Shown here: positions 9,164-18,354 of the stretch, piece after piece
Layout of the letters: every line of letters begins with the position of its first letter
How positions within the stretch are numbered: position 1 is the first letter of the stretch
Assembly: GCF_003058055.1 (NCBI RefSeq)
Contig: NZ_QBTZ01000001.1
Location: forward strand, 808,501-872,500
DNA from: Acidovorax sp. 107
GTDB taxonomy: Bacteria; Pseudomonadota; Gammaproteobacteria; Burkholderiales; Burkholderiaceae_C
Direction: 5' to 3'
DNA length: 64,000 nt
Translations under genes and position numbers: made by a program
Notes under the pieces: model-generated
Told to the model about the DNA's origin: nothing
Databases searched by the model: none
Seen by the model: only the letters and a program-made list of their open reading frames with translations

Positions 9164-9925
9164 TTACGCCGCGCTGCGGCCGTGTAGTGCCGCAGCCTGG
9201 GCTTCCGCGTCGGCGCCCGCGGGCAGCCGGAGCGGGCACGACGGATCGGTGGCGGCGCGCCACACCGCCTGCGCCACGTCGGCAGCATGGGTGACCAGCG
9301 CATGGGATTGCGCCCACCCCGCGAAGACACGCTGGGCTACGGCGTCGTAACTCTCAGGAACCGAGCCCATCCGCGGGCGGGCGTTCTCCCCAAAGCGGGT
9401 TTGCGGTGCGCGCCCCGGGAGGACCAGACGTGCCTGCACGTTGAAGGACTCCAGCTCCAGCGCCAGCGATTCGGTGAACGCGTTGACTGCCGCCTTGCTC
9501 GCCCTGTACACAGACAGCAGCGGTAACGGCTCCAGCGTCACGCTCGACGTCACATTCACGATCACCCCGGAGCGCCGCTGCCGGAACTGCGGCAGCACCG
9601 CCTGCGTCATCGCGATGGTGCCGAGCGTGTTGGTCTCGAACACGTCCCGCACGGTCGCCATCGGTGTGCCCTCCAGCGCATTCAGCAGCCCGATCCCGGC
9701 GTTGTTGACCAGCACGTCGATGGGGCCGGCCGCAGCGATGGCGTCGCGGATGCTGTCCTCGCGGGTCACGTCCAGCGCCACGATGCGCAGGCGCTCGCTG
9801 GTCGGAAGCAGTTGTGGCTGCGGCGTGCGCATGGTGGCGACCACGTTCCAGCCTTGGTCCAGGAAGTGGCGGGCGGTTTCGAGGCCGAAACCGGAGGAGC
9901 AGCCGGTGATGAGGACGGTTTTCAT
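9164..9925 (-). CDS. Short-chain dehydrogenase/reductase
   Basis: The ATG at 9925 starts MKTVLITGCSSGFGLETARH with the TGxxxGxG cofactor motif at once, as usual for the family; the longer frame only adds an unrelated leader. NNAG and the catalytic Ser plus YRASK (YxxxK) motif are present, giving a complete 253-residue classical SDR. The sequence style (VNAFTESLALELESFNVQARLVLPG) fits the common bacterial oxidoreductases annotated next to AraC regulators. The gene is divergent from an AraC-type regulator 96 bases away, which probably controls it. The substrate is unknown. Confidence 0.92.
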   Translation of the reverse strand: MKTVLITGCSSGFGLETARHFLDQGWNVVATMRTPQPQLLPTSERLRIVALDVTREDSIRDAIAAAGPIDVLVNNAGIGLLNALEGTPMATVRDVFETNTLGTIAMTQAVLPQFRQRRSGVIVNVTSSVTLEPLPLLSVYRASKAAVNAFTESLALELESFNVQARLVLPGRAPQTRFGENARPRMGSVPESYDAVAQRVFAGWAQSHALVTHAADVAQAVWRAATDPSCPLRLPAGADAEAQAAALHGRSAA

Positions 9926-9987
9926 GGGGATTCCAATCAGTGGTTGAGGTGCCCCAACGATAGGCCGGAGCGACAGGACTGGATACA

Positions 9988-10019
9988 CTGAAAAGTCGCA
10001 AAATATGTTCTGAAAGTCC
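9988..10019. promoter_or_regulatory. Direct repeats, possible AraC-type binding site
   Basis: CTGAAAAGTC (9988-9997) and CTGAAAGTCC (10010-10019) are near-identical direct repeats spaced 22 bases start to start, about two helical turns, just before the AraC-type gene and in the gap shared with the divergent dehydrogenase. AraC proteins bind such direct repeats. The assignment rests on position only. Confidence 0.4.
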
Positions 10020-10021
10020 AG

Positions 10022-10966
10022 ATGTCCGACCCCTTTGCCGATGTGGTGGCCCTGCTGCAGCCGGGCGCGCCTTTCTCCAAGGTCGTCACCGCCGCAGGGC
10101 TATGGCGTGTGCGCCGCAGCGAGCCTGGGCGTACGTTCTACTGCGCCATCCTTGACGGTGCATGCCAGCTGGAAGCGCAAGGGCACAAGCCTGTGGCGCT
10201 GCACGCGGGGGATTTCGTTCTCATCCCTTCCACCCAAGGCTTCGCCATGTCCAGCCTGCCGCCCCCTGGGCCGGACCAGCCAGAGGCGGTGCCGGTGGTC
10301 TTGCCGGACGGCGAATTCCGCCTGGGCAGCACCCCGGCGGCGCCGGAGGTGCGGTACCTGGTCGGCTACTGCGTGTTTGGCGCACCCGACGCGGACCTGC
10401 TGGTGACGCTGCTGCCCCAGCTGGTGTACGTGCGCGGAGACAGCCGCCTGGCGACCCTGGTGCAGCTGGTGGCTGAGGAATGCCGGGCAAACCGCCCCGC
10501 CCGCGATGTGGTGCTCGCCCGCCTGCTCGAAGTGCTGCTGGTCGAGGCGTTGCGCTCGACGGCCGGGACGGCGGCCTCAGCAGGCCTTGCGCGGGGGCTG
10601 GCGGACGAGCGGCTGGCGGCGGCATTGCGCAGCATGCACGCCAGCCCTGCGCAGCCCTGGACGGTTGCGCAGCTGGCCAGGGAGGCGGCGTTGTCACGCT
10701 CCGCCTTCTTTGAACGCTTCAGCCGCGTGCTGGGTGTGGCGCCCATGGAATACCTGCTGACCTGGCGCATGGCGTTGGCGAAAGACCTGCTGCGGCGGGA
10801 GGATTGCGGCATGGCAGAGATTGCAGAGCGCACGGGCTACAGCTCCGTCAACACCTTTGGCGTGGCGTTCACCCGCCATGTGGGCATGCCGCCTGGGCGC
10901 TACGCGCGGGCGCAGGTTCGGGAGCATGCCCCCGACTCCGCGGCGGTCGCTGAAGCGCACGCGTGA
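10022..10966 (+). CDS. AraC-family transcriptional regulator with N-terminal cupin domain
   Basis: The 314-residue protein has an N-terminal cupin-type sensing domain (about residues 10-190, including LHAGDFVLIPSTQGF and a conserved ACQLE segment) and a C-terminal AraC double helix-turn-helix (about residues 205-300: WTVAQLAREAALSRSAFFERF and MAEIAERTGYSSVNTF). This domain order is that of the cupin_6/AraC group, which commonly controls a neighbouring dehydrogenase gene. It is divergent from the SDR gene at 9164. The effector is unknown. Confidence 0.92.
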   Translation: MSDPFADVVALLQPGAPFSKVVTAAGLWRVRRSEPGRTFYCAILDGACQLEAQGHKPVALHAGDFVLIPSTQGFAMSSLPPPGPDQPEAVPVVLPDGEFRLGSTPAAPEVRYLVGYCVFGAPDADLLVTLLPQLVYVRGDSRLATLVQLVAEECRANRPARDVVLARLLEVLLVEALRSTAGTAASAGLARGLADERLAAALRSMHASPAQPWTVAQLAREAALSRSAFFERFSRVLGVAPMEYLLTWRMALAKDLLRREDCGMAEIAERTGYSSVNTFGVAFTRHVGMPPGRYARAQVREHAPDSAAVAEAHA

Positions 10967-10976
10967 AGCAACAAAA

Positions 10977-11003
10977 AAGCCCGCAGGCAGTGCCTGCGGG
11001 CTT
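10977..11003 (-). terminator. Rho-independent terminator of the gltA operon
   Basis: AAGCCCGCAGGC and GCCTGCGGGCTT form a perfect 12-pair stem with a three-base loop. On the minus strand it follows the gltA stop by about 40 bases and is followed by a run of T (the A-run at 10973-10978). It could also stop the convergent AraC gene less efficiently. Confidence 0.9.
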
Positions 11004-11040
11004 GATGGTTGCGAGCGGTCGGCGCAGTGCGCCGCACCGA

Positions 11041-12351
11041 TCAGCGGCTGGCCAGGGGAGGCACGTCGCGGCGCACGGAGCCGGTGAACAGTTGGCGTGG
11101 GCGGCCGATCTTGTACTCGGGGTCGCCGATCATTTCGTTCAGCTGGGCGATCCAGCCCACGGTGCGGGCCAGGCTGAAGATGCCGGTGAACAAGTTCACC
11201 GGGATGCCGATGGCGCGCTGCACGATGCCGGAGTAGAAGTCCACGTTCGGGTAGAGCTTGCGCTGCACGAAGTAGTCGTCTTCCAGGGCGATCTTTTCCA
11301 GTTCCTTGGCCAGCTTGAACAGCGGGTCGTTTTCCAGACCCAGCTCGGCCAGCACTTCGTTGCAAGTCTCTTGCATGAGCTTGGCGCGGGGGTCGTAGTT
11401 CTTGTACACGCGGTGGCCAAAGCCCATGAGCTTGACGCCGGAGTTCTTGTCCTTGACCTGCTTGATGAAGTCGCCGATCTTTTCCACGCCGCCTTGGGCC
11501 TGGATGTCGTACAGCATGTTCAGGGCAGCTTCGTTGGCGCCGCCGTGGGCAGGGCCCCACAGGCAGGCCACGCCAGCGGCGATCGCCGCAAACGGGTTGG
11601 TGCCCGACGAACCGCACAGGCGTACGGTGGAGGTCGAAGCGTTTTGTTCGTGGTCAGCGTGCAGGATGAAGATGCGGTCCAGCGCGCGTTCCAGCACGGG
11701 GTTGACCTTGTACTCTTCGCAGGGCGTGCCGAACATCATGCGCAGGAAGTTGCCGGCGTAGCTCAGGTGGTTCTGCGGGTACATGTACGGCTGGCCCATG
11801 CCGTACTTGTAGGCCATGGCGACCAGCGTGGGCATCTTGGCGATCAGGCGGATCGCGGCGATCTCGCGGTGCTGCGGATTGTTGATGTCCGTGCTGTCGT
11901 GGTAGAAGGCCGACAGGGCGCCCACCAGACCGGTCAGAACGGCCATGGGGTGCGCGTCGCGGCGGAAGCCACGCAGGAAGAACTGCATCTGCTCGTTGAC
12001 CATGGTGTGGTTGGTCACGCGGCTGGTGAAGTCGGTCTTTTGTGCTGCGTTGGGCAGATCGCCGTACAGCAGCAGGTGGCAGGTTTCCAGGAAATCGCAG
12101 TTTTCGGCCAACTGCTCAATGGGGTAGCCGCGGTACAGCAACTCGCCCTTGTCGCCATCGATGTAGGTGATGGCCGACTGGGTGGCTGCTGTGGACAGGA
12201 AGCCCGGGTCATAGGTGAACATGCCCGTCTGCGCATACAGCTTGCGGATGTCGATGACGTCCGGGCCGATGCTGCCCTGATAGACCGGCAGGTCCACGCT
12301 GGGGCTGCCGTTACTGAACGACAGGGTGGCTTTGTTGTCAGCTAGCTTCAT
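11041..12351 (-). CDS. gltA: Citrate synthase (type II, hexameric)
   Basis: The 436-residue protein condenses oxaloacetate and acetyl-CoA to citrate. The family signature is plain around residues 306-320 ([15 protein letters not shown]), with the further catalytic His region [10 protein letters not shown] and the nucleotide-region length typical of Gram-negative NADH-sensitive enzymes. AAGGAAAG precedes the ATG by six bases. It closes the minus-strand run GntR-sdhCDAB-sdhE-gltA and is followed by a strong terminator, so it is probably co-transcribed with succinate dehydrogenase. Confidence 0.98.
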   Translation of the reverse strand: MKLADNKATLSFSNGSPSVDLPVYQGSIGPDVIDIRKLYAQTGMFTYDPGFLSTAATQSAITYIDGDKGELLYRGYPIEQLAENCDFLETCHLLLYGDLPNAAQKTDFTSRVTNHTMVNEQMQFFLRGFRRDAHPMAVLTGLVGALSAFYHDSTDINNPQHREIAAIRLIAKMPTLVAMAYKYGMGQPYMYPQNHLSYAGNFLRMMFGTPCEEYKVNPVLERALDRIFILHADHEQNASTSTVRLCGSSGTNPFAAIAAGVACLWGPAHGGANEAALNMLYDIQAQGGVEKIGDFIKQVKDKNSGVKLMGFGHRVYKNYDPRAKLMQETCNEVLAELGLENDPLFKLAKELEKIALEDDYFVQRKLYPNVDFYSGIVQRAIGIPVNLFTGIFSLARTVGWIAQLNEMIGDPEYKIGRPRQLFTGSVRRDVPPLASR

Positions 12352-12410
12352 TGTTACTTTCCTTGGGTAGGTTGCCGATGTTGATCCGGTCTTGGGGCTG
12401 GGCCGCCGTG

Positions 12411-12737
12411 TCAGGCGTGCAGTGCCATGGCACCGCTGCCTTGTCGCAGCATGCCAAGCACTTCGCGCGCTTCTTCCGTGTCTTGCTCGCCTGCGGGCTC
12501 GCGCCGTCGCAGCAGCAGGTCCAGGAGGTCGTTGTCCGCCAGGTCCATCAGCACACGCATGCCCTGCGCATGGCGCTGGGTCAGCGTCGATTCGTAGCGG
12601 GTGAAGAACTGTTCGATGAACAGATCGTTCTCCAGCAAGCCGCGCCGGCAGCGCCAGTGCAGCTTGCTCAATTCACGCCCATCCAGCAGCTGCGATGCCG
12701 CTTCTGGCGTGATGGCGGTGGTGGACGGGGATTCCAT
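12411..12737 (-). CDS. sdhE: Succinate dehydrogenase flavin assembly factor SdhE
   Basis: The 108-residue protein carries the SdhE/Sdh5 motif [11 protein letters not shown] (the conserved RGxxE) and the following [12 protein letters not shown] segment. SdhE helps attach FAD covalently to SdhA. Its place directly after sdhB and before gltA fits this job. The ATG at 12737 was chosen; a TTG nine bases earlier would add three residues. The N-terminal 20 residues or so are longer than in the E. coli protein. Confidence 0.92.
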   Translation of the reverse strand: MESPSTTAITPEAASQLLDGRELSKLHWRCRRGLLENDLFIEQFFTRYESTLTQRHAQGMRVLMDLADNDLLDLLLRRREPAGEQDTEEAREVLGMLRQGSGAMALHA

Positions 12738-12761
12738 GGCCTGCAACTTGGGTGATCCAGG

Positions 12762-13466
12762 TCAGATGGCGCGGCGCACCATCAGTTCCTTGATCTTGCC
12801 GATGGCCTTGGTGGGGTTCAGGCCCTTGGGGCACACGTCCACGCAGTTCATGATGGTGTGGCAGCGGAACAGGCGGTACGGGTCTTCGAGGTTGTCGAGG
12901 CGCTCGCCCGTTGCGTCGTCACGGCTGTCGGCGATGAAGCGGTAGGCCTGCAGCAAGCCGGCGGGGCCCACGAACTTGTCGGGGTTCCACCAGAAGCTGG
13001 GGCAGCTGGTGGAGCAGCTGGCGCACAGAATGCACTCGTACAGGCCGTTGAGCTCGTCGCGCTCTTCGGGGCTTTGCAGGCGTTCCTTCTCGGGCAGCAG
13101 GCCTTCGTTGATCAGGTAGGGCTTGATCGAGTTGTACTGCTTGAAGAACTGGGTCATGTCCACGATCAGGTCGCGGATCACCGGCAGGCCGGGCAGGGGC
13201 TTGAGCGTGATCACGCCCTTGAGCGTGTTCATGTTCGTCAAACAGGCCAGGCCGTTCTTGCCGTTGATGTTCATGGCGTCAGAGCCACACACGCCTTCGC
13301 GGCAGGAGCGGCGGAACGACAGCGTGGGGTCTTGTTCCTTGAGCTTGACCAGGGCGTCCAGCAGCATGCGCTCGTGACCGTCGAGTTCGATCTCGATGGT
13401 CTGCATGTAGGGCTTTGCGTCCTTGTCCGGATCGTAGCGGTAGATTTGGAATGTGCGCTTTTGCAT
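12762..13466 (-). CDS. sdhB: Succinate dehydrogenase iron-sulfur subunit
   Basis: The 234-residue protein has the [2Fe-2S] cysteine cluster [22 protein letters not shown] in its N-terminal ferredoxin domain, then the [4Fe-4S] motif [16 protein letters not shown] and the [3Fe-4S] motif [17 protein letters not shown] in the C-terminal domain. It carries electrons from the FAD of SdhA to ubiquinone at the membrane anchor. Length and motif order are those of the bacterial complex II subunit. Confidence 0.98.
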   Translation of the reverse strand: MQKRTFQIYRYDPDKDAKPYMQTIEIELDGHERMLLDALVKLKEQDPTLSFRRSCREGVCGSDAMNINGKNGLACLTNMNTLKGVITLKPLPGLPVIRDLIVDMTQFFKQYNSIKPYLINEGLLPEKERLQSPEERDELNGLYECILCASCSTSCPSFWWNPDKFVGPAGLLQAYRFIADSRDDATGERLDNLEDPYRLFRCHTIMNCVDVCPKGLNPTKAIGKIKELMVRRAI

Positions 13467-13491
13467 GGTTCTGCTCTCGTGGGGCTACTGT

Positions 13492-15297
13492 TTAGAACGT
13501 CCGGACCTTGGGAGGAACGCTGTCCACCGTCAGGGGCTTGAGGTTCACTGGCTTGTAGGTCAGGCTGTTGTCGGCGCTGTGCCAGAGGGTGTGTTTCATC
13601 CACTCGGCATCGTTGCGGCCCAGCGGTGCCGTGGGGTGGTCGGCAGGCTGCTCGTAGTCGTACACGGTGTGCGCGCCACGGCATTCCTTGCGGGCGGCGG
13701 CCGACACCATCGTGGCCTGGGCCACTTCGATCAGGTTGTCCACTTCCAGCGCTTCGATGCGTGCGGTGTTGAACACCTTGGACTTGTCCTGCAGCGTGAT
13801 GCCCGCCACGCGGCTGCGCAGTTCGGCGATCTTCTTGACGCCTTCATCCATGCTGACCTGCGTGCGGAACACGCCTGCGTGCTGCTGCATGGTGGCGCGG
13901 ATGTCGCCCGCCAGAGCCTGCGAGTAGATGCCGCTGGTGGATTGGTCGAGCTGGTTCAGGCGCTCCAGCGTGCGGTCGGCCGCATCGGCTGGCAGGGGCT
14001 TGTGCTCCTTGTTCTTGTTGTTGAACTCGACGATGTGGCGCCCAGCGGCCTTGCCGAACACCAGCAGGTCCAGCAGAGAGTTGGTGCCCAGGCGGTTCGC
14101 GCCGTGCACGCTCACGCAGGAGCATTCGCCCACGGCATACAGGCCATTGACGACCTTGTTGCCGGTGCCGTCATGGGTGACGACCTGGCCGTTGATGTTG
14201 GTAGGCACGCCACCCATCTGGTAGTGGATGGTGGGCACCACGGGGATTGGCTCCTTGGTGATGTCCACGTTGGCGAAGTTGACGCCGATCTCGTACACCG
14301 AGGGCAGGCGCTTGTGGATCGTGTCGGCACCCAGGTGGTCGAGCTTGAGCAGCACGTAGTCCTTGTTGGGGCCGCAGCCACGGCCTTCCTTGATTTCCTG
14401 GTCCATCGAGCGGGACACGAAATCGCGGGGTGCCAGGTCCTTCAGCGTGGGCGCATAGCGCTCCATGAAGCGTTCGCCGTTGCTGTTGAGCAGGATCGCG
14501 CCTTCGCCGCGGCAGCCTTCGGTCAGCAGCACGCCCGCGCCGGCCACGCCGGTGGGGTGGAACTGCCAGAACTCCATGTCCTGCAGCGGGATGCCGGCAC
14601 GTGCGGCCATGCCCAGGCCGTCGCCGGTGTTGATGAAGGCGTTGGTCGATGCAGCAAAGATGCGGCCAGCGCCACCGGTGGCCAGCAGCACGGTTTTGGC
14701 TTCCAGGATGTACAGGTCGCCGGTTTCCATTTCCAGCGCGGTCACGCCCACCACGTCGCCATCGGCGTCGCGGATCAGGTCCAGGGCCATCCACTCGACG
14801 AAGAAGTTCGTCTTGGCCTTCACGTTCTGCTGGTACAGCGTGTGCAGCATGGCGTGGCCGGTACGGTCAGCGGCGGCGCAGGCGCGTTGCACCGGCTTTT
14901 CGCCGTAGTTGGCAGTGTGGCCGCCGAAGGGGCGCTGGTAGATGGTGCCGTCGGGGTTGCGGTCGAACGGCATGCCGAAGTGTTCCAGCTCGTACACCAC
15001 ATTCGGTGCCTCGCGGCACATGAACTCGATGGCGTCCTGGTCGCCCAGCCAGTCGGAGCCCTTGATGGTGTCGTAGAAGTGGTAGTGCCAGTTGTCCTCG
15101 GACATGTTGCCCAGCGATGCGCTCACGCCGCCCTGCGCTGCCACGGTGTGCGAGCGGGTGGGGAACACCTTGGACAGCGAGGCCACGTTCAGGCCTGCGC
15201 GGGAGAGTTCGAGGGCGGCACGCATGCCGGAGCCGCCGGCGCCGACGATGACGACGTCGAACTTGCGCTTGGTGATGTTAGCTTTGGTGTAGCTCAT
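13492..15297 (-). CDS. sdhA: Succinate dehydrogenase flavoprotein subunit
   Basis: The 601-residue protein opens with the FAD dinucleotide motif VVIVGAGGSGMRAALELSRA and has the covalent flavin site TRSHTVAAQGG, with the FAD-linked His at residue 50. The active-site region TEGCRGEGAILLN is present. It oxidises succinate to fumarate. A GAAGG sequence precedes the ATG. It lies between sdhD and sdhB in the standard order. Confidence 0.98.
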   Translation of the reverse strand: MSYTKANITKRKFDVVIVGAGGSGMRAALELSRAGLNVASLSKVFPTRSHTVAAQGGVSASLGNMSEDNWHYHFYDTIKGSDWLGDQDAIEFMCREAPNVVYELEHFGMPFDRNPDGTIYQRPFGGHTANYGEKPVQRACAAADRTGHAMLHTLYQQNVKAKTNFFVEWMALDLIRDADGDVVGVTALEMETGDLYILEAKTVLLATGGAGRIFAASTNAFINTGDGLGMAARAGIPLQDMEFWQFHPTGVAGAGVLLTEGCRGEGAILLNSNGERFMERYAPTLKDLAPRDFVSRSMDQEIKEGRGCGPNKDYVLLKLDHLGADTIHKRLPSVYEIGVNFANVDITKEPIPVVPTIHYQMGGVPTNINGQVVTHDGTGNKVVNGLYAVGECSCVSVHGANRLGTNSLLDLLVFGKAAGRHIVEFNNKNKEHKPLPADAADRTLERLNQLDQSTSGIYSQALAGDIRATMQQHAGVFRTQVSMDEGVKKIAELRSRVAGITLQDKSKVFNTARIEALEVDNLIEVAQATMVSAAARKECRGAHTVYDYEQPADHPTAPLGRNDAEWMKHTLWHSADNSLTYKPVNLKPLTVDSVPPKVRTF

Positions 15298-15326
15298 TGT
15301 TTTTTGCCTTCAGTCGCGGGGATCAA

Positions 15327-15692
15327 TCAGAGACGCCACAGAACCTGGATACCCCAGCCAGCGCAGCTGACCAGCCAGACGATGCTGAACACTTGCAGTG
15401 CCAGGCGCAGGCCCACAGGCTTGATGTAGTCCATCAGGACTTCACGCAGACCGATCCACGCGTGCCAGGCAATCGAGACGATTACGGAGAAGGTCAGCAC
15501 CTTCATCCACTGTGCCGAAAAGATGCCAGCCCATTTGTCGTAGCCAATGGGGCCTTTGGAGAAGATCACCTGGGCCAGCAAGGCCAGGGTGAACAGGGCC
15601 ATCAGGACTGCCGTGACGCGCTGGCTGAGCCAGTCGCGCAGGCCATAGTGGGCGCCGACGACGACGCGCTTGGAACCGTAATTGACGGACAT
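15327..15692 (-). CDS. sdhD: Succinate dehydrogenase membrane anchor subunit
   Basis: The 121-residue protein has three membrane helices and the conserved YGLRDWLSQRVTAVLM start, with HAWIGLREVLMDYI providing the usual haem- and quinone-side residues. The ATG at 15692 follows GAGAGGA by seven bases, which rules out the longer reading frame with its unrelated leader. It anchors SdhAB to the inner membrane together with SdhC. Confidence 0.95.
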   Translation of the reverse strand: MSVNYGSKRVVVGAHYGLRDWLSQRVTAVLMALFTLALLAQVIFSKGPIGYDKWAGIFSAQWMKVLTFSVIVSIAWHAWIGLREVLMDYIKPVGLRLALQVFSIVWLVSCAGWGIQVLWRL

Positions 15693-15753
15693 GGAAATTT
15701 CCTCTCGTTCTTTGGCAGGCGCTGTCCGGCAGCGCCCGCCGTTGATGGGTTGA

Positions 15754-16188
15754 TCAGTACAGGCCGAAGAGCTTGGCGCCCAGCACCAGTGCCAGCGGAA
15801 TGCTGATCGCAAGCACGGCCAAGGCCGAGGTCTTGCCGAATTCCTTATTGACGGCGCTGTGGCTCACATCCATCCACAGGTGACGCAGGCCGGCGGTGAA
15901 GTGGTGCAAGTACGACCAGATCAGCGCCAGTGCCACCAGCTTGATGAACCAGCCGGGCACGAAGCCGATGCCGATGCTGAAGGCAGCCGTGAACTTGGCG
16001 AACGAGATTTCAGACGACACCGAGGTATCGAACATCCAGATGATGAAAGGCAGCAGCAGGAACATGATCAGCCCGCTGCCGCGGTGCAGGATCGAAACCC
16101 ACGCTGCAGGTGTCATGCGGTAGGTGGTCAGGTCCTTGAAGGCATTGATGTTGCGGAATTCAGGCCGTTTTTTGGCGAGTTCTGTCAT
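15754..16188 (-). CDS. sdhC: Succinate dehydrogenase cytochrome b556 subunit
   Basis: The 144-residue protein has three membrane helices and the SdhC signature: the SILHRGSGLIMFLLLPF segment with the quinone-site Ser and Arg, and the haem-ligand region HHFTAGLRHLWMDVSH. It is the first structural gene of the complex II set. A GntR-family regulator lies 134 bases upstream on the same strand. Confidence 0.97.
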   Translation of the reverse strand: MTELAKKRPEFRNINAFKDLTTYRMTPAAWVSILHRGSGLIMFLLLPFIIWMFDTSVSSEISFAKFTAAFSIGIGFVPGWFIKLVALALIWSYLHHFTAGLRHLWMDVSHSAVNKEFGKTSALAVLAISIPLALVLGAKLFGLY

Positions 16189-16322
16189 GTTGTGTGCTTT
16201 CGTGGATGTAACTGCTTTGTAATTTGAAGATGCAAAGAACGCAAAATTCTATTGCAACGCAACAATGAGGGTTTTGATCTCGTAGGAATTTTCGACGGGA
16301 ATACTCAGTTGCCAGTCTGTTG

Positions 16323-17111
16323 TCAGCTCAATTCATTACGGTAGTGGTGGGTGTCCGTGAGGTACAGCCCCCGACGTAACTCCATGGGAACGTCGTTGTA
16401 GGTGTAGGCAATCCGCTCGACGCTCAGAAGCGGAGTGGCCGAGGTGATCTGCAGCAGCTGGGCCTGTTCTTCGTCGGGGAGCACGGCGCGGATTTTTTCT
16501 TCGGCGCGAACCATGCGCACGCCAAAATCCAGTTCGAACATCGCGTACGTCGGACCCTGGTAGTTGGCGAGCTGTTCGGCCGTGAGGCCCTTGAAGGCCT
16601 GCCCGGGCAGCCAGATGTCTTCCAGGATGGTGGGTACCCCCGCAAACGACAGGATGCGCTTAGCCTGCATCACGGCGTCGCCGCTGCGCAGCGCGAGTGC
16701 CCGGGCTACGTCGGCGCTGGCGCGCACACGGCGGCAGTCGATCACGCGGCGTTGGGCAGGGCCCTCCACCCGGGCGTCGCCGGTGTCCGGCAGCAGCTTC
16801 AGAAAGCGGTACTGCACATGCTGCTCGGCATGGGTGGCCACAAAGGTGCCTTTGCCTTGCCGGCGCATCACCAGGTTTTCGGCCGCCAGTTCGTCAATGG
16901 CTTTGCGCACCGTGCCCTGGCTCACGCGAAAGCGTGCGGCCAACTCCATCTCGCTGGGGATGGCCTCGCCAGGCTTCCATTCGCCCTGCTGCAGGCTCTG
17001 CAGGATCAGTCCCTTGATCTGCTGGTACAGCGGACTGAACGCTGGCGTGACGACTCCCGCCGTGCTTTGGGGGGCGGCGGGGTTGTCTGCTGCGAACGGA
17101 AGCGATGACAT
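16323..17111 (-). CDS. GntR/HutC-family transcriptional regulator of the TCA cluster
   Basis: The ATG at 17111 gives 262 residues: a GntR winged helix (SPLYQQIKGLILQSLQQGEW, then MELAARFRVSQGTVRKAIDE) at about residues 24-88, and a UTRA ligand-binding domain (about 110-255, ending in the typical TPLLSVERIAYTYNDVPME). UTRA domains bind small effectors such as organic acids or sugars. It lies between the sdh-gltA arm, which it precedes on the same strand, and the divergent mdh arm, with a perfect palindrome in the shared promoter region. It is therefore a good candidate for a regulator of central carbon metabolism. The effector is not known. Confidence 0.9.
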   Translation of the reverse strand: MSSLPFAADNPAAPQSTAGVVTPAFSPLYQQIKGLILQSLQQGEWKPGEAIPSEMELAARFRVSQGTVRKAIDELAAENLVMRRQGKGTFVATHAEQHVQYRFLKLLPDTGDARVEGPAQRRVIDCRRVRASADVARALALRSGDAVMQAKRILSFAGVPTILEDIWLPGQAFKGLTAEQLANYQGPTYAMFELDFGVRMVRAEEKIRAVLPDEEQAQLLQITSATPLLSVERIAYTYNDVPMELRRGLYLTDTHHYRNELS

Positions 17112-17199
17112 GGCGTGGGATCTGTAGGCTGTGCTTGTGTGGTGGCGTGGCAGTGCGGTTGCCACATGACAATCGAACGGCGAACAGGGTGCAATCATA

Positions 17200-17211
17200 T
17201 CTTATATAAGA
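17200..17211. promoter_or_regulatory. Perfect 12-bp palindrome TCTTATATAAGA, likely GntR operator
   Basis: The site lies between the GntR regulator and mdh, just upstream of the putative mdh -35 element, and is followed by a further half-like ATAAGACA. GntR proteins bind AT-rich palindromes of this size. Identity of the binder is inferred from proximity. Confidence 0.65.
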
Positions 17212-17222
17212 CATAAGACAAA

Positions 17223-17252
17223 TTGACCCAGGGGGCCAATCGGGGGTAAACT
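17223..17252 (+). promoter_or_regulatory. Putative sigma-70 promoter of mdh
   Basis: TTGACC at 17223-17228 and TAAACT at 17247-17252 are separated by 18 bases and lie about 95 bases before the mdh start, immediately after the palindrome at 17200. The match is reasonable for a housekeeping promoter but unproven. Confidence 0.5.
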
Positions 17253-17347
17253 CCAATGCTGTTTTGCGGGGCACGGGCTACTGGTGACAGGCGCTGGTGC
17301 TTGCGTTGCACTCACACCTGTTTTCCTCACTTCCTGGAGTTTTCACC

Positions 17348-18334
17348 ATGAGCAAGAAGCCCGTTCGCGTAGCTGTCACCGGCGCCGCTGGTCAAATCGG
17401 TTACGCACTGCTGTTCCGTATCGCCTCCGGCGAAATGCTGGGCAAGGACCAGCCGGTCATCCTGCAACTGCTCGAAGTCCCCGTCGAAGGTCCGCAGAAA
17501 GCGCTCAAGGGCGTGATGATGGAGCTGGACGACTGCGCGTTCCCCCTGCTGGTCGAGATGACCGCGCACAGCGACCCCATGACCGCCTTCAAGGATGCCG
17601 ACTACGCCCTGTTGGTCGGCTCGCGTCCCCGTGGCCCTGGCATGGAACGCGCCGAGCTGTTGGCCGTCAACGGCGCCATCTTCACGGCGCAAGGCAAGGC
17701 CCTGAATGCCGTGGCGTCGCGCGACGTGAAGGTGCTGGTTGTGGGCAACCCCGCCAACACCAACGCCTACATCGCCATGAAGTCGGCCCCTGACCTGCCA
17801 CGCAAGAACTTCACTGCCATGCTGCGCCTGGACCACAACCGTGCTGCCAGCCAGATTGCTGCCAAGACTGGCAAGGCCGTGGCCGACATCGAGAAGCTGA
17901 CCGTGTGGGGCAACCATTCGCCCACGATGTACGCCGACTACCGCTTTGCCACCATCAAGGGCGAAAGCGTCGCCAAGATGATCAACGACCAGGAATGGAA
18001 CGCCAACACCTTCCTGCCCACCGTGGGCAAGCGCGGCGCGGCCATCATCGAAGCCCGTGGCCTGTCGTCGGCCGCATCGGCTGCCAACGCCGCCATCGAC
18101 CACATGCGTGACTGGGCTCTGGGCACCAACGGCAAGTGGGTCACCATGGGTATTCCATCGGACGGCCAGTACGGTATCCCCAAGGACACGATGTTCGGTT
18201 TTCCCGTGACCTGCGAAAACGGCGAGTACAAGATCGTTGAGGGTCTGGAAATTGACGCGTTCTCGCAAGAGCGCATCAACATCACGCTGGCCGAACTGCA
18301 AGGCGAGCAAGACGGCGTCAAGCACCTGCTGTAA
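17348..18334 (+). CDS. mdh: Malate dehydrogenase
   Basis: The 328-residue protein has the NAD motif [15 protein letters not shown] at the N-terminus, the active-site [11 protein letters not shown] and [11 protein letters not shown] segments and the catalytic His in [10 protein letters not shown]. It belongs to the cytosolic-type group used by many betaproteobacteria. It interconverts malate and oxaloacetate in the TCA cycle. The ATG at 17348 follows CTGGAG by eight bases; the longer frame has no support. It begins the plus-strand arm of the TCA cluster. Confidence 0.97.
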   Translation: MSKKPVRVAVTGAAGQIGYALLFRIASGEMLGKDQPVILQLLEVPVEGPQKALKGVMMELDDCAFPLLVEMTAHSDPMTAFKDADYALLVGSRPRGPGMERAELLAVNGAIFTAQGKALNAVASRDVKVLVVGNPANTNAYIAMKSAPDLPRKNFTAMLRLDHNRAASQIAAKTGKAVADIEKLTVWGNHSPTMYADYRFATIKGESVAKMINDQEWNANTFLPTVGKRGAAIIEARGLSSAASAANAAIDHMRDWALGTNGKWVTMGIPSDGQYGIPKDTMFGFPVTCENGEYKIVEGLEIDAFSQERINITLAELQGEQDGVKHLL

Positions 18335-18354
18335 GCACGCTGGTGAACGACGCA

